Under the pieces are notes generated by a model. It was not told where the DNA came from. It did not search any database and saw nothing but the letters and a program-made list of their open reading frames with translations. From assembly GCF_003258605.2 (NCBI RefSeq), contig NZ_CP031264.1:372001-436000 (forward strand): a DNA stretch of 64,000 nt. Direction: 5' to 3'. A program made the translations under genes and the position numbers. This document shows, piece after piece, positions 41,558 through 50,034 of the stretch. The stretch's first letter is position 1. Every line of letters begins with the position of its first letter. This stretch comes from Peterkaempfera bronchialis (GTDB taxonomy: Bacteria > Actinomycetota > Actinomycetes > Streptomycetales > Streptomycetaceae).

Positions 41558-43147
41558 GTGAACGGGACCGGCCCCGCGACGGTCCTGGTCGTGGACGGCA
41601 CCCGGGCGGGCCGCTGCGCCATCGCCGCCTGGCTGCGGCACGCCGGGCACCAGGTGGTCGAGGCCGTGGACGGCGCCCAGGCCATCGCCCTCCTCGCCGA
41701 TCCGCAGGACCTGCCCGACGCGGCCATCGTCGATGTGCGGTTGCCCGACATGAGCGGCTACGAGGTCTGCGAGTACATCAAGGGCCACCCCGGCACGGCG
41801 GCGCTGCCGGTGGTCCACATCTCCGCCACCGCGACGGCGGCGGCCGACCGCACCCAGGGGCTGGACCGGGGCGCGGACGCCTACCTCACCGAGCCCATCG
41901 CCCCCGAGGAGCTGCTGGCCACCGTCGCCGCCGTGCTCCGGTACGCGCGCGCCCGGCGGCGGGCCGAGCGGCTGGCGGCCCGGATGACCCAGCTCAACCA
42001 GGCGACCCTGGCGGTGTACGGGGCGACCCGGGTGGACACCCTGGCGGCTGCGGCGGCCCGTGGCGCGGCACGGCTGATGACCTCGCCGTCGAGCGCCGTG
42101 GTGCTGGCCCCCGACGGGCGGGTGCTCCGGATGGCCTCCGCCTCGGCGACGGCCCACCCCGAGCCCCGGATGGCGCACGCGGGGCTGCTGCACTGGCTCT
42201 CCGGCTGGGCGCTGGGCGAGCGGACCGGCGCCGACCTGGCGGTGGTGCCGCACCGCGACTGGAAGGAGCAGCTGCCCGACACCGAGATGTGCGGCGATGT
42301 GTGCATGGTGCTGGCCCGTACCAAGCGCGCCCGCCCGCCGCTCTGCCTCGCGGTGGAGGCGGCCTCCGTGGAGGACGGCGAGGACCGGGAGCTGCTGAAC
42401 CAGCTGGCGCACGGCTCGGCCATGGCGGTGGAGGCGCTGCGCACGTACTCCGAGGAGCACTCGCTGGCGCTGACCCTCCAGCGGAGCTTCCTGCCCAGTC
42501 GCTTCCCGCAGGTGCCGGGGGTGGAGTTGGCGGTGCGGTATGTGCCGGCGTCCTCCCAGGCGGAGATCGGCGGCGACTTCTACGAGGCGGTGGAGACCGG
42601 CCAGGGACTGCTGCTGGCCATCGGGGACGTGGCCGGGCACTCGCTGGAGGCGGCGGCCGTGATGGGCGAGCTGCGGCACGCGCTGCGCGCCTACGCGGCC
42701 GAGGGGCATGGGCCCCGCGAGGTACTGGACCGGCTGGACGCGCTGCTGGTGCGGTTCCAGCCGGGGGTGACGGCGACGGTCTGCCTGGTGCTGGTGGAGC
42801 CGGGCGGGCACCGGGTCCAGGTGGCCAATGCCGGGCACATCCCGCCGCTGCTGCTCGACCCGGCCGGCCCGGCCCGGTACTCCACGGCCCGGGGCACCCT
42901 GCTGGGGCTGGGCCTGCGCCACCCGGAGCCACTGGCCGAGCCGGTGTCCCCGGGCACCCGCGTGCTGCTGGTCACCGACGGCCTGGTCGAGGTCCGGGGC
43001 ATCGACCTGGGCGACAGCCTGGCAGAGCTGCGGCGGGCGGCGGAGCTGGGGCCGACCGACCTGGAGCGGCTGTGCGACGCGCTGCTGAGCGCCTTCGGCG
43101 AGGACAAGGGCGACGACATCGCCCTGCTGGCGGCCCGCTGCTACTGA
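41558..43147 (+). CDS. Receiver-PP2C (SpoIIE/RsbU-type) protein phosphatase
   Basis: 529 residues from GTG 41558. Receiver domain (residues about 8-130), a GAF-like sensor region (about 140-300), then an SpoIIE phosphatase: LALTLQRSFLPSRFPQVPGV, SQAEIGGDFYEAV (metal-binding Asp), AIGDVAGHSLEAAAVMGELR, NAGHIPPLLL and the closing GDDIALLAARC. Such enzymes dephosphorylate anti-sigma-factor antagonists. The receiver is degenerate: Asp59 (phospho-acceptor) is kept, but the acidic pair is D13-G14 and the conserved Lys is Glu112 (YLTEP), so normal phosphotransfer is doubtful. Partner genes are not adjacent. Confidence 0.92.
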   Translation: MNGTGPATVLVVDGTRAGRCAIAAWLRHAGHQVVEAVDGAQAIALLADPQDLPDAAIVDVRLPDMSGYEVCEYIKGHPGTAALPVVHISATATAAADRTQGLDRGADAYLTEPIAPEELLATVAAVLRYARARRRAERLAARMTQLNQATLAVYGATRVDTLAAAAARGAARLMTSPSSAVVLAPDGRVLRMASASATAHPEPRMAHAGLLHWLSGWALGERTGADLAVVPHRDWKEQLPDTEMCGDVCMVLARTKRARPPLCLAVEAASVEDGEDRELLNQLAHGSAMAVEALRTYSEEHSLALTLQRSFLPSRFPQVPGVELAVRYVPASSQAEIGGDFYEAVETGQGLLLAIGDVAGHSLEAAAVMGELRHALRAYAAEGHGPREVLDRLDALLVRFQPGVTATVCLVLVEPGGHRVQVANAGHIPPLLLDPAGPARYSTARGTLLGLGLRHPEPLAEPVSPGTRVLLVTDGLVEVRGIDLGDSLAELRRAAELGPTDLERLCDALLSAFGEDKGDDIALLAARCY

Positions 43148-43449
43148 CGGCCATGGGGACCGAGCGGGTTGCGGGTAGAGGGTCGGAACGCGCACCAGCG
43201 GAGTGGGGCGCAACCGGGCGGGCACGGGAACGCGGCGCGGGCGAAAACGGCGCGAGGCGCAAGCACGGGTACAGGGCACGGACGGGCCCTGGACAGGGTG
43301 CGACACCAGCGGAACGGGACACGACCGGGCGGGCACGGGAACGCGGCGCGAGGCGCGAGGCGCGAGCGGGGCCAGCAGGGCGGGGACGGGACAACGCCGC
43401 GAGCACCAGCCTGGCGAGGCGCGGGCGGGGCGTAGCAGGGCTGGGCGGG
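43148..43449. repeat. Degenerate direct repeats in intergenic DNA
   Basis: A block of about 45 bp beginning CACCAGCGGA and containing ACCGGGCGGGCACGGGAACG occurs at 43193 and 43304 (111-bp period) with about 90 percent identity. Shorter related GGCACGGG and GCGAGGCGC motifs fill the rest. No stable gene; it resembles the decayed tract after the FUSC gene in style, not sequence. Confidence 0.6.
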
Positions 43450-44007
43450 TCAGGGGGTGGGGAGGCCGGTGCGGCGGGCGGTGCGGAGGGCTCGGCGGCG
43501 GCGGAGGCCGGTGAGGTGGTCCAGGAAGACGCCGCCGTCGAGGTGGCCCGCCTCGTGCTGGAGGCAGCGGGCGAAGAAGCCGGTGCCCTCGACCCGCAGC
43601 GGCTGCCCGGCCAGGTCGAACCCCTCCACCACGGCGCGGTCGTGGCGCGGCGTGCCGGCCCGGACGCCCGGTACGGAGAGGCAGCCCTCCTCCCCCGTGA
43701 CGGTCACCCCGTCGGCGGCGGTCAGGACCGGGTTGACGATGCTGCCGAGGTGCCGGACGTCCTCGTCGTCGGGGCAGTCGTAGACGAAGACCCGCAGCGG
43801 CACGCCGATCTGGTTGGCCGCCAGGCCGACGCCGTCCTCGGCGTACATGGTGGCGAACATGTCCTCCACCAGACGGGCGAGTTCCGCGTCGAACGCGGTC
43901 ACCGGCGCACAGGGTTCGCGGAGCACCGGGTCACCCAGCACGCGCAGCGGATGGACGCTGCCCGAACTGCCGGGAATGCGGACGCGTGCGGTGCCGGGTG
44001 ATGCCAT
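43450..44007 (-). CDS. def: Peptide deformylase
   Basis: 185 residues. All three PDF motifs are present: GVGLAANQIG (motif 1), EEGCLSVPG (motif 2, metal-binding Cys) and QHEAGHLDG (motif 3, metal-binding His pair and catalytic Glu). It removes the formyl group from nascent peptides. The N-terminus carries about 20 extra residues with low conservation. The ATG at 44007 lies six bases after TAGGCT and has no ribosome binding site. Probably one of several def copies, as is usual in streptomycetes. Confidence 0.95.
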   Translation of the reverse strand: MASPGTARVRIPGSSGSVHPLRVLGDPVLREPCAPVTAFDAELARLVEDMFATMYAEDGVGLAANQIGVPLRVFVYDCPDDEDVRHLGSIVNPVLTAADGVTVTGEEGCLSVPGVRAGTPRHDRAVVEGFDLAGQPLRVEGTGFFARCLQHEAGHLDGGVFLDHLTGLRRRRALRTARRTGLPTP

Positions 44008-44013
44008 GGCCCA

Positions 44014-44019
44014 AGCCTA
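44014..44019 (-). promoter_or_regulatory. -10 element for leaderless def
   Basis: TAGGCT on the minus strand, six bases (TGGGCC) upstream of ATG 44007; no clear -35 and no ribosome binding site. Confidence 0.5.
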
Positions 44020-44226
44020 GGCGGTGCGCCCGGATGCCCTGCGGGGGCGGTCGGCGAACGGGTGGTGAGGCACCGTACGGAACCGGATCCGGTGGATGCG
44101 AACGATCTCTGGGGGGTGCGGCGCGCGGCACCCGCAGCAGGAGTCGGTAGGCTGACGGCGTCCCTGTTGCCCCAGCGGCCGCGATGCGGCCCCGGGTGGC
44201 GCCGCACCGAGGAGGAACCACTGACG

Positions 44227-45495
44227 ATGCCAGGCACCGGTTCGGAGGCCACGGCGCAGGGCGGGCGCGACGCGTCGCTGCCCGCGCGGGCGAAGATCGC
44301 CGTCACAGCGGGCCGGGTGGCGGCCGCCGTCTCCCGCACGGCGGGTCGCGGCAGCGGCTCGGTCATCGGCGGAAAGGTCGCGCTCCGGCTCGACCCCGAC
44401 CTGCTGGCCAAGCTCGCCGAACACCTGGACGTGGTTCTGGTGAGCGCGACCAACGGCAAGACGACCACCACCCGGCTGATCGCCGAGGCGCTGCGCGCCG
44501 CCGGTCCGGTGGTCTCCAATGCGCTCGGCGCCAATATGCCGGCGGGCATCACCGCCGCGCTGGCGGGCGGCGGCGAGTCCCGCTTCGGCGTGATCGAGGT
44601 GGACGAGAAGTACCTGGCCGGGGTGGCCCGGGACACCCGTCCCAAGGCGATTGCGCTGCTGAACCTCTCGCGTGACCAGCTGGACCGCGCGGCGGAGACC
44701 CGGATGCTGGCGGAGCGGTGGCGCGAGGGCCTCCAGGACACCGAGGCCGTGGTGATCGCCAACGCCGACGACCCGCTGGTGACCTGGGCGGCGTCGTCCT
44801 GCCGCCGGGTGGTGTGGGTGGCCGCCGGGCAGGCGTGGAAGGAGGACGCCTGGTCGTGCCCGGCCTGCGGCGGTGTGATGCAGCGCCCCGGGGACGACTG
44901 GTTCTGCGGGGAGTGCGGCTTCCGCAGGCCGCAGCCGCACTGGGCGCTCTCCGGCGACCATGTGTACGACCCGCAGGGCGCCGCCTGGCCGATCCAGTTG
45001 CAGCTGCCGGGCCGGGCCAACCTCGCCAATGCGGCGACCTCGGCCGCGGTGGCGGCCGTCTTCGGGGTGGCCCCGCAGATGGCGCTCCAGCGGATGCAGT
45101 CGGTGACCGCCGTGGCCGGCCGGTACGACGTGGTGACATACGAGGGCCGGGAGCTGCGGCTGCTGCTGGCCAAGAACCCGGCGGGCTGGCTGGAGACGTT
45201 CTCGCTGATCGACGGGCCGCCCACGCCGGTGCTGCTGTCGGTGAACGCGCTGGACGCGGACGGCACCGACACCTCCTGGCTGTGGGACGTGGACTATGAG
45301 CGGCTGGCGGGGCACCCGGTCTTTGTGATGGGGCAGCGCAAGCTCGACCTGGCGGTCCGGCTGGAGGTTGCGGGCCTGCACTTCCAGGTGGTCGACTCCT
45401 TGGCGGAGGTGGCCCGCTCGGCGCCGCCCGGCCGGATCGAGGCGATTGCCAACTACACCGCGTTCCAGCAGCTGCGCCGCGCGGTGGCGGGTTGA
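44227..45495 (+). CDS. murT: Lipid II isoglutaminyl synthase subunit MurT
   Basis: 422 residues. Mur-ligase core with P-loop VSATNGKTTTTRLIAEAL, then VIEVDEKYLAG, a zinc-ribbon insertion CPACGG...CGECGF typical of MurT, LPGRANLANAATSAAVAA, and the C-terminal DUF1727 domain (AGRYDVVTYEGRELRLLLAK and VLLSVNALDADGTDTSWLWD). With GatD it amidates the D-Glu carboxylate of the lipid II stem peptide. ATG 44227 is preferred; the nearest AGGAGG is 11 nt away. A TAGGCT -10 at 44148-44153 gives a leader of about 70 nt. Operon with gatD. Confidence 0.95.
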   Translation: MPGTGSEATAQGGRDASLPARAKIAVTAGRVAAAVSRTAGRGSGSVIGGKVALRLDPDLLAKLAEHLDVVLVSATNGKTTTTRLIAEALRAAGPVVSNALGANMPAGITAALAGGGESRFGVIEVDEKYLAGVARDTRPKAIALLNLSRDQLDRAAETRMLAERWREGLQDTEAVVIANADDPLVTWAASSCRRVVWVAAGQAWKEDAWSCPACGGVMQRPGDDWFCGECGFRRPQPHWALSGDHVYDPQGAAWPIQLQLPGRANLANAATSAAVAAVFGVAPQMALQRMQSVTAVAGRYDVVTYEGRELRLLLAKNPAGWLETFSLIDGPPTPVLLSVNALDADGTDTSWLWDVDYERLAGHPVFVMGQRKLDLAVRLEVAGLHFQVVDSLAEVARSAPPGRIEAIANYTAFQQLRRAVAG

Positions 45496-45542
45496 GGCCC
45501 GGCCGACGGCCATCGGATGACCTGGGAAGATCGAGGACGAGC

Positions 45543-46277
45543 ATGAGTGACAGCAGCCTGCGCCTGGTGTGGGTCTACCCGGACCTGCTGAGCACGTACG
45601 GCGACCGGGGCAATGTGCTGGTGGTGGAGCGGCGGGCGCGGCAGCGCGGCCTGGACGTCACCCGTATCGACGTCCGTTCCGACCAGCCGGTCCCCACCAG
45701 TGGCGACATCTACCTGATCGGCGGCGGCGAGGACCGGCCGCAGCGGCTGGCCGCCGAGCGGCTGCGGGTGGACCCGGGGCTGCCGCGTGCGGTGGAGAAC
45801 GGCGCCATCGTCTTCTCGGTCTGCGCGGGCTACCAGATCCTGGGCCATGAGTTCATCAACGACCTGGGGCAGCGCGAAGCGGGTCTGGGCCTGCTGGATG
45901 TGCACAGCACCCGGGGCGAGGGCGCCCGCAACGTCGGCGACATCCTGGCGGAGGTCGACCCCCGGCTGGGGCTGCCGCCGCTGACCGGATTCGAGAACCA
46001 CCAGGGCATCACCCACCTGGGGCAGGGCGTGTCGCCGCTGGCCACCGTGCAGGTGGGCGGCGGCAACGGCACCGGCGACGGCACCGAGGGCGCCTGGCGG
46101 GACACCGTCTTCGGCACCTATCTGCACGGCCCGGTGATGGCCCGCAACCCGGCGCTGGCCGACCTGCTGCTCAAGCTGGCACTGGATGTGAGCGCTCTGC
46201 CGCCCACCGACACCACCTGGTACGACGCGCTGCGGTCGGAGCGGATCGCGGCGACCCGGCAGCAGCAGAACGCCTGA
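45543..46277 (+). CDS. gatD: Lipid II isoglutaminyl synthase glutamine amidotransferase subunit GatD
   Basis: 244-residue CobB/CobQ-type class I glutaminase. Catalytic Cys94 in VFSVCAGYQILGHEF and His195 in GTYLHGPVMARNP; IYLIGGGEDRPQRLAAERL precedes. It frees ammonia from glutamine for MurT. It begins 48 bp after murT, same operon. Length and catalytic positions match the Staphylococcus aureus enzyme closely. Amidation of the stem peptide is needed for efficient cross-linking in many Gram-positives. Confidence 0.95.
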   Translation: MSDSSLRLVWVYPDLLSTYGDRGNVLVVERRARQRGLDVTRIDVRSDQPVPTSGDIYLIGGGEDRPQRLAAERLRVDPGLPRAVENGAIVFSVCAGYQILGHEFINDLGQREAGLGLLDVHSTRGEGARNVGDILAEVDPRLGLPPLTGFENHQGITHLGQGVSPLATVQVGGGNGTGDGTEGAWRDTVFGTYLHGPVMARNPALADLLLKLALDVSALPPTDTTWYDALRSERIAATRQQQNA

Positions 46278-46622
46278 CGGCCGACCCGCCGTCGGAGCCC
46301 TCCCGTACGCTGGGCAGGGCTGCGCGGGACAACCGCGTGACACCTGCATGGACATCTTCATACGGAGCGTCGGTGTGACCCACCGGCGCCCCGTGTCTCC
46401 TCCAGCGCGGGGGCGCCGACGGCGCCGCCTCCGCGTCCGCCCCTGTCTGGCCGGACGCCGGGGCCGGTATGATCGGCTCGGATGACTGTGATCCGGTCCG
46501 ATGCTTCCGTCACCTTGCGGCAACCTCCTCGCCAGACCGGCGTCGGAGTGGCCCGCTAGGCTGGCGGGGTCGTTCCAATGTGGTAGTCCGGCCGTCCGGT
46601 TCTGCTCGGGAGTTGCAAAGCG
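46278..46622 (+). other. Intergenic region upstream of pfkA
   Basis: About 345 bp. Two -10-like hexamers are visible: TACGCT (46306-46311) and TAGGCT (46557-46562); the second would give pfkA a leader of about 55 nt. An Arg-rich 45-codon frame (46348-46485) exists but lacks a ribosome binding site and genome-like codon use. Nothing else recognised. Confidence 0.4.
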
Positions 46623-47648
46623 ATGCGTATTGGTGTGCTGACCAGCGGCGGTGACTGCCCTGGTCTGAACGCCGTGATCCGTTCCGTGGTCCACCGCGGA
46701 GTGGTCGACCACGGTGACGAGATCATCGGGTTCGAGGACGGCTGGCGGGGCCTGCTGGAGGGCAGCCACCGCCCGCTCACGCTGGACTCGGTGAGCGGCA
46801 TCCTCGCCCAGGGCGGGACGATCCTGGGCTCGACCCGGGTCCAGCCCAGCCATCTGCGCGACGGTGTGGCGCGGGCCCGGCAGTACTGCGAGGACCTCGG
46901 CCTGGACGGGATCATCCCGATCGGCGGCGAGGGCACCCTCAAGGCGGCGCGGCTGCTCAGCGACGGCGGGCTGCCCATCGTCGGAGTGCCCAAGACCATC
47001 GACAACGACATCGCCTGCACCGATGTCACCTTCGGCTTCGACACCGCCGTCTCGGTGGCCACCGAGGCGCTGGACCGGCTGAAGACCACGGCAGAGTCGC
47101 ACCAGCGGGTCATGGTGGTGGAGCTCATGGGGCGCCACACCGGCTGGATCGCGCTGCACGCCGGGATGGCGGCGGGCGCGCACGCCATCGTGGTGCCGGA
47201 GCGGCCGTTCAACATCGAGAAGGTCACCGAGGTCGTCCGCGAGCGCTTCAACCGGGGCAAGAAGTTCGCCATCGTGGTCTGCGCCGAGGGCGCCAAGCCG
47301 GAGCCCGGCACCATGCACTGGGAGGCGGGCACCACCGACATCTACGGCCACGAGCGCTTCACCGGCGTGGCCACGCAGCTCTCCCGCGAGCTGGAGCACC
47401 GCCTCAACAAGGAGGCCAGGCCGGTCATCCTCGGCCATGTGCAGCGCGGTGGCACCCCCACGGCGTACGACAGGGTGCTGGCCACCCGGTTCGGCTGGCA
47501 CGCCGTGGAGGCGGTGCACAAGGGCGCCTTCGGGCACATCACCGCACTCCAGGGCACCGACATCAACCTGGTGCCGCTGGCCGACGCCGTCGCCGACCTC
47601 AAGACGGTCCCGGCGGAGCGCTACGCGGAGGCCGAGACGGTCGTCTGA
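46623..47648 (+). CDS. pfkA: ATP-dependent 6-phosphofructokinase
   Basis: 341-residue group III phosphofructokinase. LTSGGDCPGLNAVIRSVV at the N-terminus, the nucleotide site GGEGT (residues 101-105; Gly104 indicates ATP, not pyrophosphate use), the catalytic PKTIDNDIACTDVTFGFDTA and MGRHTGWIALHAG, then HVQRGGTPTAYDRVLATRFG. It phosphorylates fructose 6-phosphate in glycolysis. Actinomycetes have two or three paralogues. A strong terminator follows. Confidence 0.96.
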   Translation: MRIGVLTSGGDCPGLNAVIRSVVHRGVVDHGDEIIGFEDGWRGLLEGSHRPLTLDSVSGILAQGGTILGSTRVQPSHLRDGVARARQYCEDLGLDGIIPIGGEGTLKAARLLSDGGLPIVGVPKTIDNDIACTDVTFGFDTAVSVATEALDRLKTTAESHQRVMVVELMGRHTGWIALHAGMAAGAHAIVVPERPFNIEKVTEVVRERFNRGKKFAIVVCAEGAKPEPGTMHWEAGTTDIYGHERFTGVATQLSRELEHRLNKEARPVILGHVQRGGTPTAYDRVLATRFGWHAVEAVHKGAFGHITALQGTDINLVPLADAVADLKTVPAERYAEAETVV

Positions 47649-47655
47649 GCCACCC

Positions 47656-47689
47656 CCGCCCCCCCGGCTGCGGGACGGCCGGGGGGCGG
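47656..47689 (+). terminator. Terminator after pfkA
   Basis: CCGCCCCCCCGGC / GGCCGGGGGGCGG, near-perfect stem with an 8-nt loop, seven bases after the stop. Confidence 0.8.
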
Positions 47690-47778
47690 ATCTACCCTGG
47701 TGCGGACGAAAGTCGGACGAAGCGGACCAGGGTTGTGCCCCGCTTCGCCGCCGGTGCGAGGGAAAGCGGGATCCGCCC

Positions 47779-48768
47779 ATGGGTGACGGCATGGCAGGGA
47801 TGCACCACCACGGGGGGGTGCTCGCACCGTACTCGCTGTCGACCGCCCTCTCCTGGTCGCCGGACTGGGTCTTCCTGCTGGGCAGCCTGGTGGCGCTGCT
47901 GCTGTACGGCGCCGGAGCGGTCCGGCTCTGGCGGCGCGGCGACCGGTGGCCGGTGGGCCGGGCGGTCGCCTGGCTCTCGGGCGTGGCCACGCTGGTGCTG
48001 ACCACCTGCACCGGGCTCAACGACTACGGGATGGTGCTCTTCAGCGCCCATATGCTCCAGCACATGGTGCTGAGCATGCTCTCGCCGATCCTGCTGCTGC
48101 TGGGCGCCCCGATCACGCTGACGCTGCGGGCGCTGCGGCCGGCCGCCAAGGGGCGCAAGGGCCCGCGCGAACTCGCGGTGGCGCTGCTGCACAGCCGGTA
48201 CCTCCGGGTGGTCTCGCACCCGGCGTTCACCATCCCGCTCTTCATCGCCAGCCTCTACGGGCTCTACTTCACACCGCTGTTCGACTTCCTGATGGCACAC
48301 CGGGTGGGCCACATCGCGATGATGGTGCACTTCCTGGCGGTCGGCCTGGTCTTCTTCTGGCCGATCATGGGGGTGGACCCGGGTCCGCACCGGCCGGGCT
48401 ATGTGATGCGCATCCTGGAGCTCTTCATGGGCATGCCGTTCCACGCCTTCTTCGGCGTGGCGGTGATGATGGCCAACCACCTGCTGGTCCGCACCTTCGC
48501 CGACCCGCCGGCCGCGCTGGGCACCAACACCCTGGCCGACCAGCAGATCGCGGGCGGCATCACCTGGGCCTTCGGTGAGATCCCGACGGCGATCGTGCTG
48601 ATCGCGCTGGTCTTCCAGTGGGCCAGGTCGGAGGAGCGGCAGGCCCGGCGCCGCGACCGGGCGGCGGACCGGGACGGCGACGCCGAGCTGGTGGCGTACA
48701 ACGCGTACCTCGCCTCGCTGGAGGCACGGACCCAGGGCGCCGCCGGCGCCGCCCAGCAGGCCGGCTGA
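47779..48768 (+). CDS. Cytochrome c oxidase assembly (CtaG/caa3-type) membrane protein
   Basis: 329 residues with seven membrane helices. Characteristic His-rich signatures: LFSAHMLQHMVLSMLSPILL, FLMAHRVGHIAMMVHFLAVG and FHAFFGVAVMMANHLL, which match the CtaG_2/caa3_CtaG family involved in copper delivery to cytochrome oxidase. The N-terminus has an M/H cluster (MAGMHHHGG) that may bind copper. The C-terminus is a charged cytoplasmic tail. The stop lies 174 bp before the SSI gene. It has its own unit after the pfkA terminator. Confidence 0.9.
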   Translation: MGDGMAGMHHHGGVLAPYSLSTALSWSPDWVFLLGSLVALLLYGAGAVRLWRRGDRWPVGRAVAWLSGVATLVLTTCTGLNDYGMVLFSAHMLQHMVLSMLSPILLLLGAPITLTLRALRPAAKGRKGPRELAVALLHSRYLRVVSHPAFTIPLFIASLYGLYFTPLFDFLMAHRVGHIAMMVHFLAVGLVFFWPIMGVDPGPHRPGYVMRILELFMGMPFHAFFGVAVMMANHLLVRTFADPPAALGTNTLADQQIAGGITWAFGEIPTAIVLIALVFQWARSEERQARRRDRAADRDGDAELVAYNAYLASLEARTQGAAGAAQQAG

Positions 48769-48942
48769 GCGACGCTTCGTCCGCCGCTTCGGGCGGCGCA
48801 CGGACGGGGGCCGGGCGGGTACGGGCGGGCGGGTACGGGCGGGCGGCACGCCCACGAACGGGTGATCAGACGCGCTCCGGACGGCGGACTGCGGTAGGTC
48901 TGGCTCCGACGTACGCGGACCCGCCCGCCCTGGAGGAACACC

Positions 48943-49344
48943 ATGCCCTGGACCCACGCCCTCACCGCCGCCGGGCTGGCGGTGGCAGCCGCGCTGGGGC
49001 TCCCCGCCCAGGAGGCCGTTCCCGCCGCTTCCGGGTCCCGGCTGGTCCTCACCCTGCACAGCGGGGAGAGCACCTCGGGGCGGGTGCAGGGCTCGGTGGT
49101 GCTGGAGTGCGACCCCGACGGCGGCTCGCACCCCCACCCGGCCACCGCCTGCGCGGCGCTGCGGGCGGCCCGGGGCGACCTCTCGGCGGTGCGGGCGACG
49201 CGCGGGGTGATGTGCCCGATGATCTACGCCCCGGTCACGGGCGAGGCCCGGGGCGACTGGGGCGGCCGCACGGTGCGGTTCACCCGGACGTACGGCAACC
49301 GCTGCTCCGCCGCCGGAGAGTCCGGGGGCGTCTTCGGCTTCTGA
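48943..49344 (+). CDS. Secreted subtilisin inhibitor-like protein (SSI family)
   Basis: 133 residues with a Sec signal (HALTAAGLAVAAALGLPAQE). The mature domain has the SSI pattern: SRLVLTLHSGE, LECDPDGGSHPHPATACAAL, the reactive loop VMCPMIYAPVTGEARG and the closing RCSAAGESGGVFGF. Disulfides Cys-Cys in the first half and C91 with the late Cys are conserved. The P1 residue is M93 (P1-P1' Met-Ile; Met-Val in classical SSI). It should inhibit subtilisin-type proteases outside the cell, controlling its own secreted proteases. Confidence 0.92.
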   Translation: MPWTHALTAAGLAVAAALGLPAQEAVPAASGSRLVLTLHSGESTSGRVQGSVVLECDPDGGSHPHPATACAALRAARGDLSAVRATRGVMCPMIYAPVTGEARGDWGGRTVRFTRTYGNRCSAAGESGGVFGF

Positions 49345-49353
49345 GGTCCCCGG

Positions 49354-49983
49354 TCAGCCCAGCCAGTGGTGGGCGTCGTACTCCGAAACGACCCGGATAT
49401 GGCCCAGGACGCTGCGGCCGGTGATGCGGATCACCGGGCCGTCGGCCGCCGCCGGGGACCCGCCGACCGGGGTGGACCGCTTGCCGAGCAGCACCGTGCC
49501 GGTGTCGTACACCCGGGCGCCGTCCGGGACGACCAGCTCGACCTTGCCGCAGAAGGAACTCGCCTCGATCACCACCTCCTGCCGGGTGAAGACGGCATGC
49601 CGCAGGTCCAGCACGACCGCGCCGAACCGCGCCCGGAACGCGCTCCTCGGCGGCACCGGCCACTGGCCGCCGCGCCGCAGCTTGCTGAGGACCGCCACCA
49701 CGGGCTCGGCGGCCGTCCACGGCCGCGCGGCGGTGCCGTCCGAGGGCCCGCCCGCGCCGGGCTGGTCCACGGCGGGCAGATCGCGGGTCAGCGGGGCGAG
49801 CTCGGCGAGCGTACGGGCGGCGTAGGCCGCCTCCAGCCGCTCCGCGTGCTCCTCGGGGGCCAGCCGGCCGTGGGCGAGGGCTTCGGCGAGCACGGCGGCG
49901 GTGCGGTCGCGGTCCTCGTCGGCGGCGCGCATCTCCACGGGGGCGGCGGGGGCCAGGCTCTGGGCGGGTACGGAAGCGGTCAC
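49354..49983 (-). CDS. DUF1707 and DUF2154-like protein
   Basis: 209 residues from GTG 49983 (AGGAG). N-terminal DUF1707 (RAADEDRDRTAAVLAEALAH, then RLAPEEHAERLEAAYAARTL) followed after a linker by a C-terminal beta-helix-like domain (SKLRRGGQWPVPPRSAFRAR, FGAVVLDLRHAVF and IEASSFCGKVELVVPDGARV) as in the cell-wall-active antibiotic response family. Probably cytosolic or peripheral, linked to envelope stress. Upstream DNA holds a CGATATATCG palindrome. Confidence 0.85.
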   Translation of the reverse strand: MTASVPAQSLAPAAPVEMRAADEDRDRTAAVLAEALAHGRLAPEEHAERLEAAYAARTLAELAPLTRDLPAVDQPGAGGPSDGTAARPWTAAEPVVAVLSKLRRGGQWPVPPRSAFRARFGAVVLDLRHAVFTRQEVVIEASSFCGKVELVVPDGARVYDTGTVLLGKRSTPVGGSPAAADGPVIRITGRSVLGHIRVVSEYDAHHWLG

Positions 49984-50024
49984 CGGTCACTCCTGCGGCT
50001 GCGGGCGGGCTCGCGTCCAGAACA

Positions 50025-50034
50025 CGATATATCG
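50025..50034 (-). promoter_or_regulatory. Palindrome upstream of the DUF1707 gene
   Basis: CGATATATCG (10 bp, perfect), strikingly AT-rich here, 42 bp before the GTG. Similar TATATCG-containing palindromes are bound by PadR-type regulators in related bacteria. Confidence 0.45.

Noticed and set aside
46348-46485. 45-codon Arg-rich frame upstream of pfkA (plus strand)
   Set aside because: No ribosome binding site, codon third positions not strongly GC-biased, and no recognisable family.
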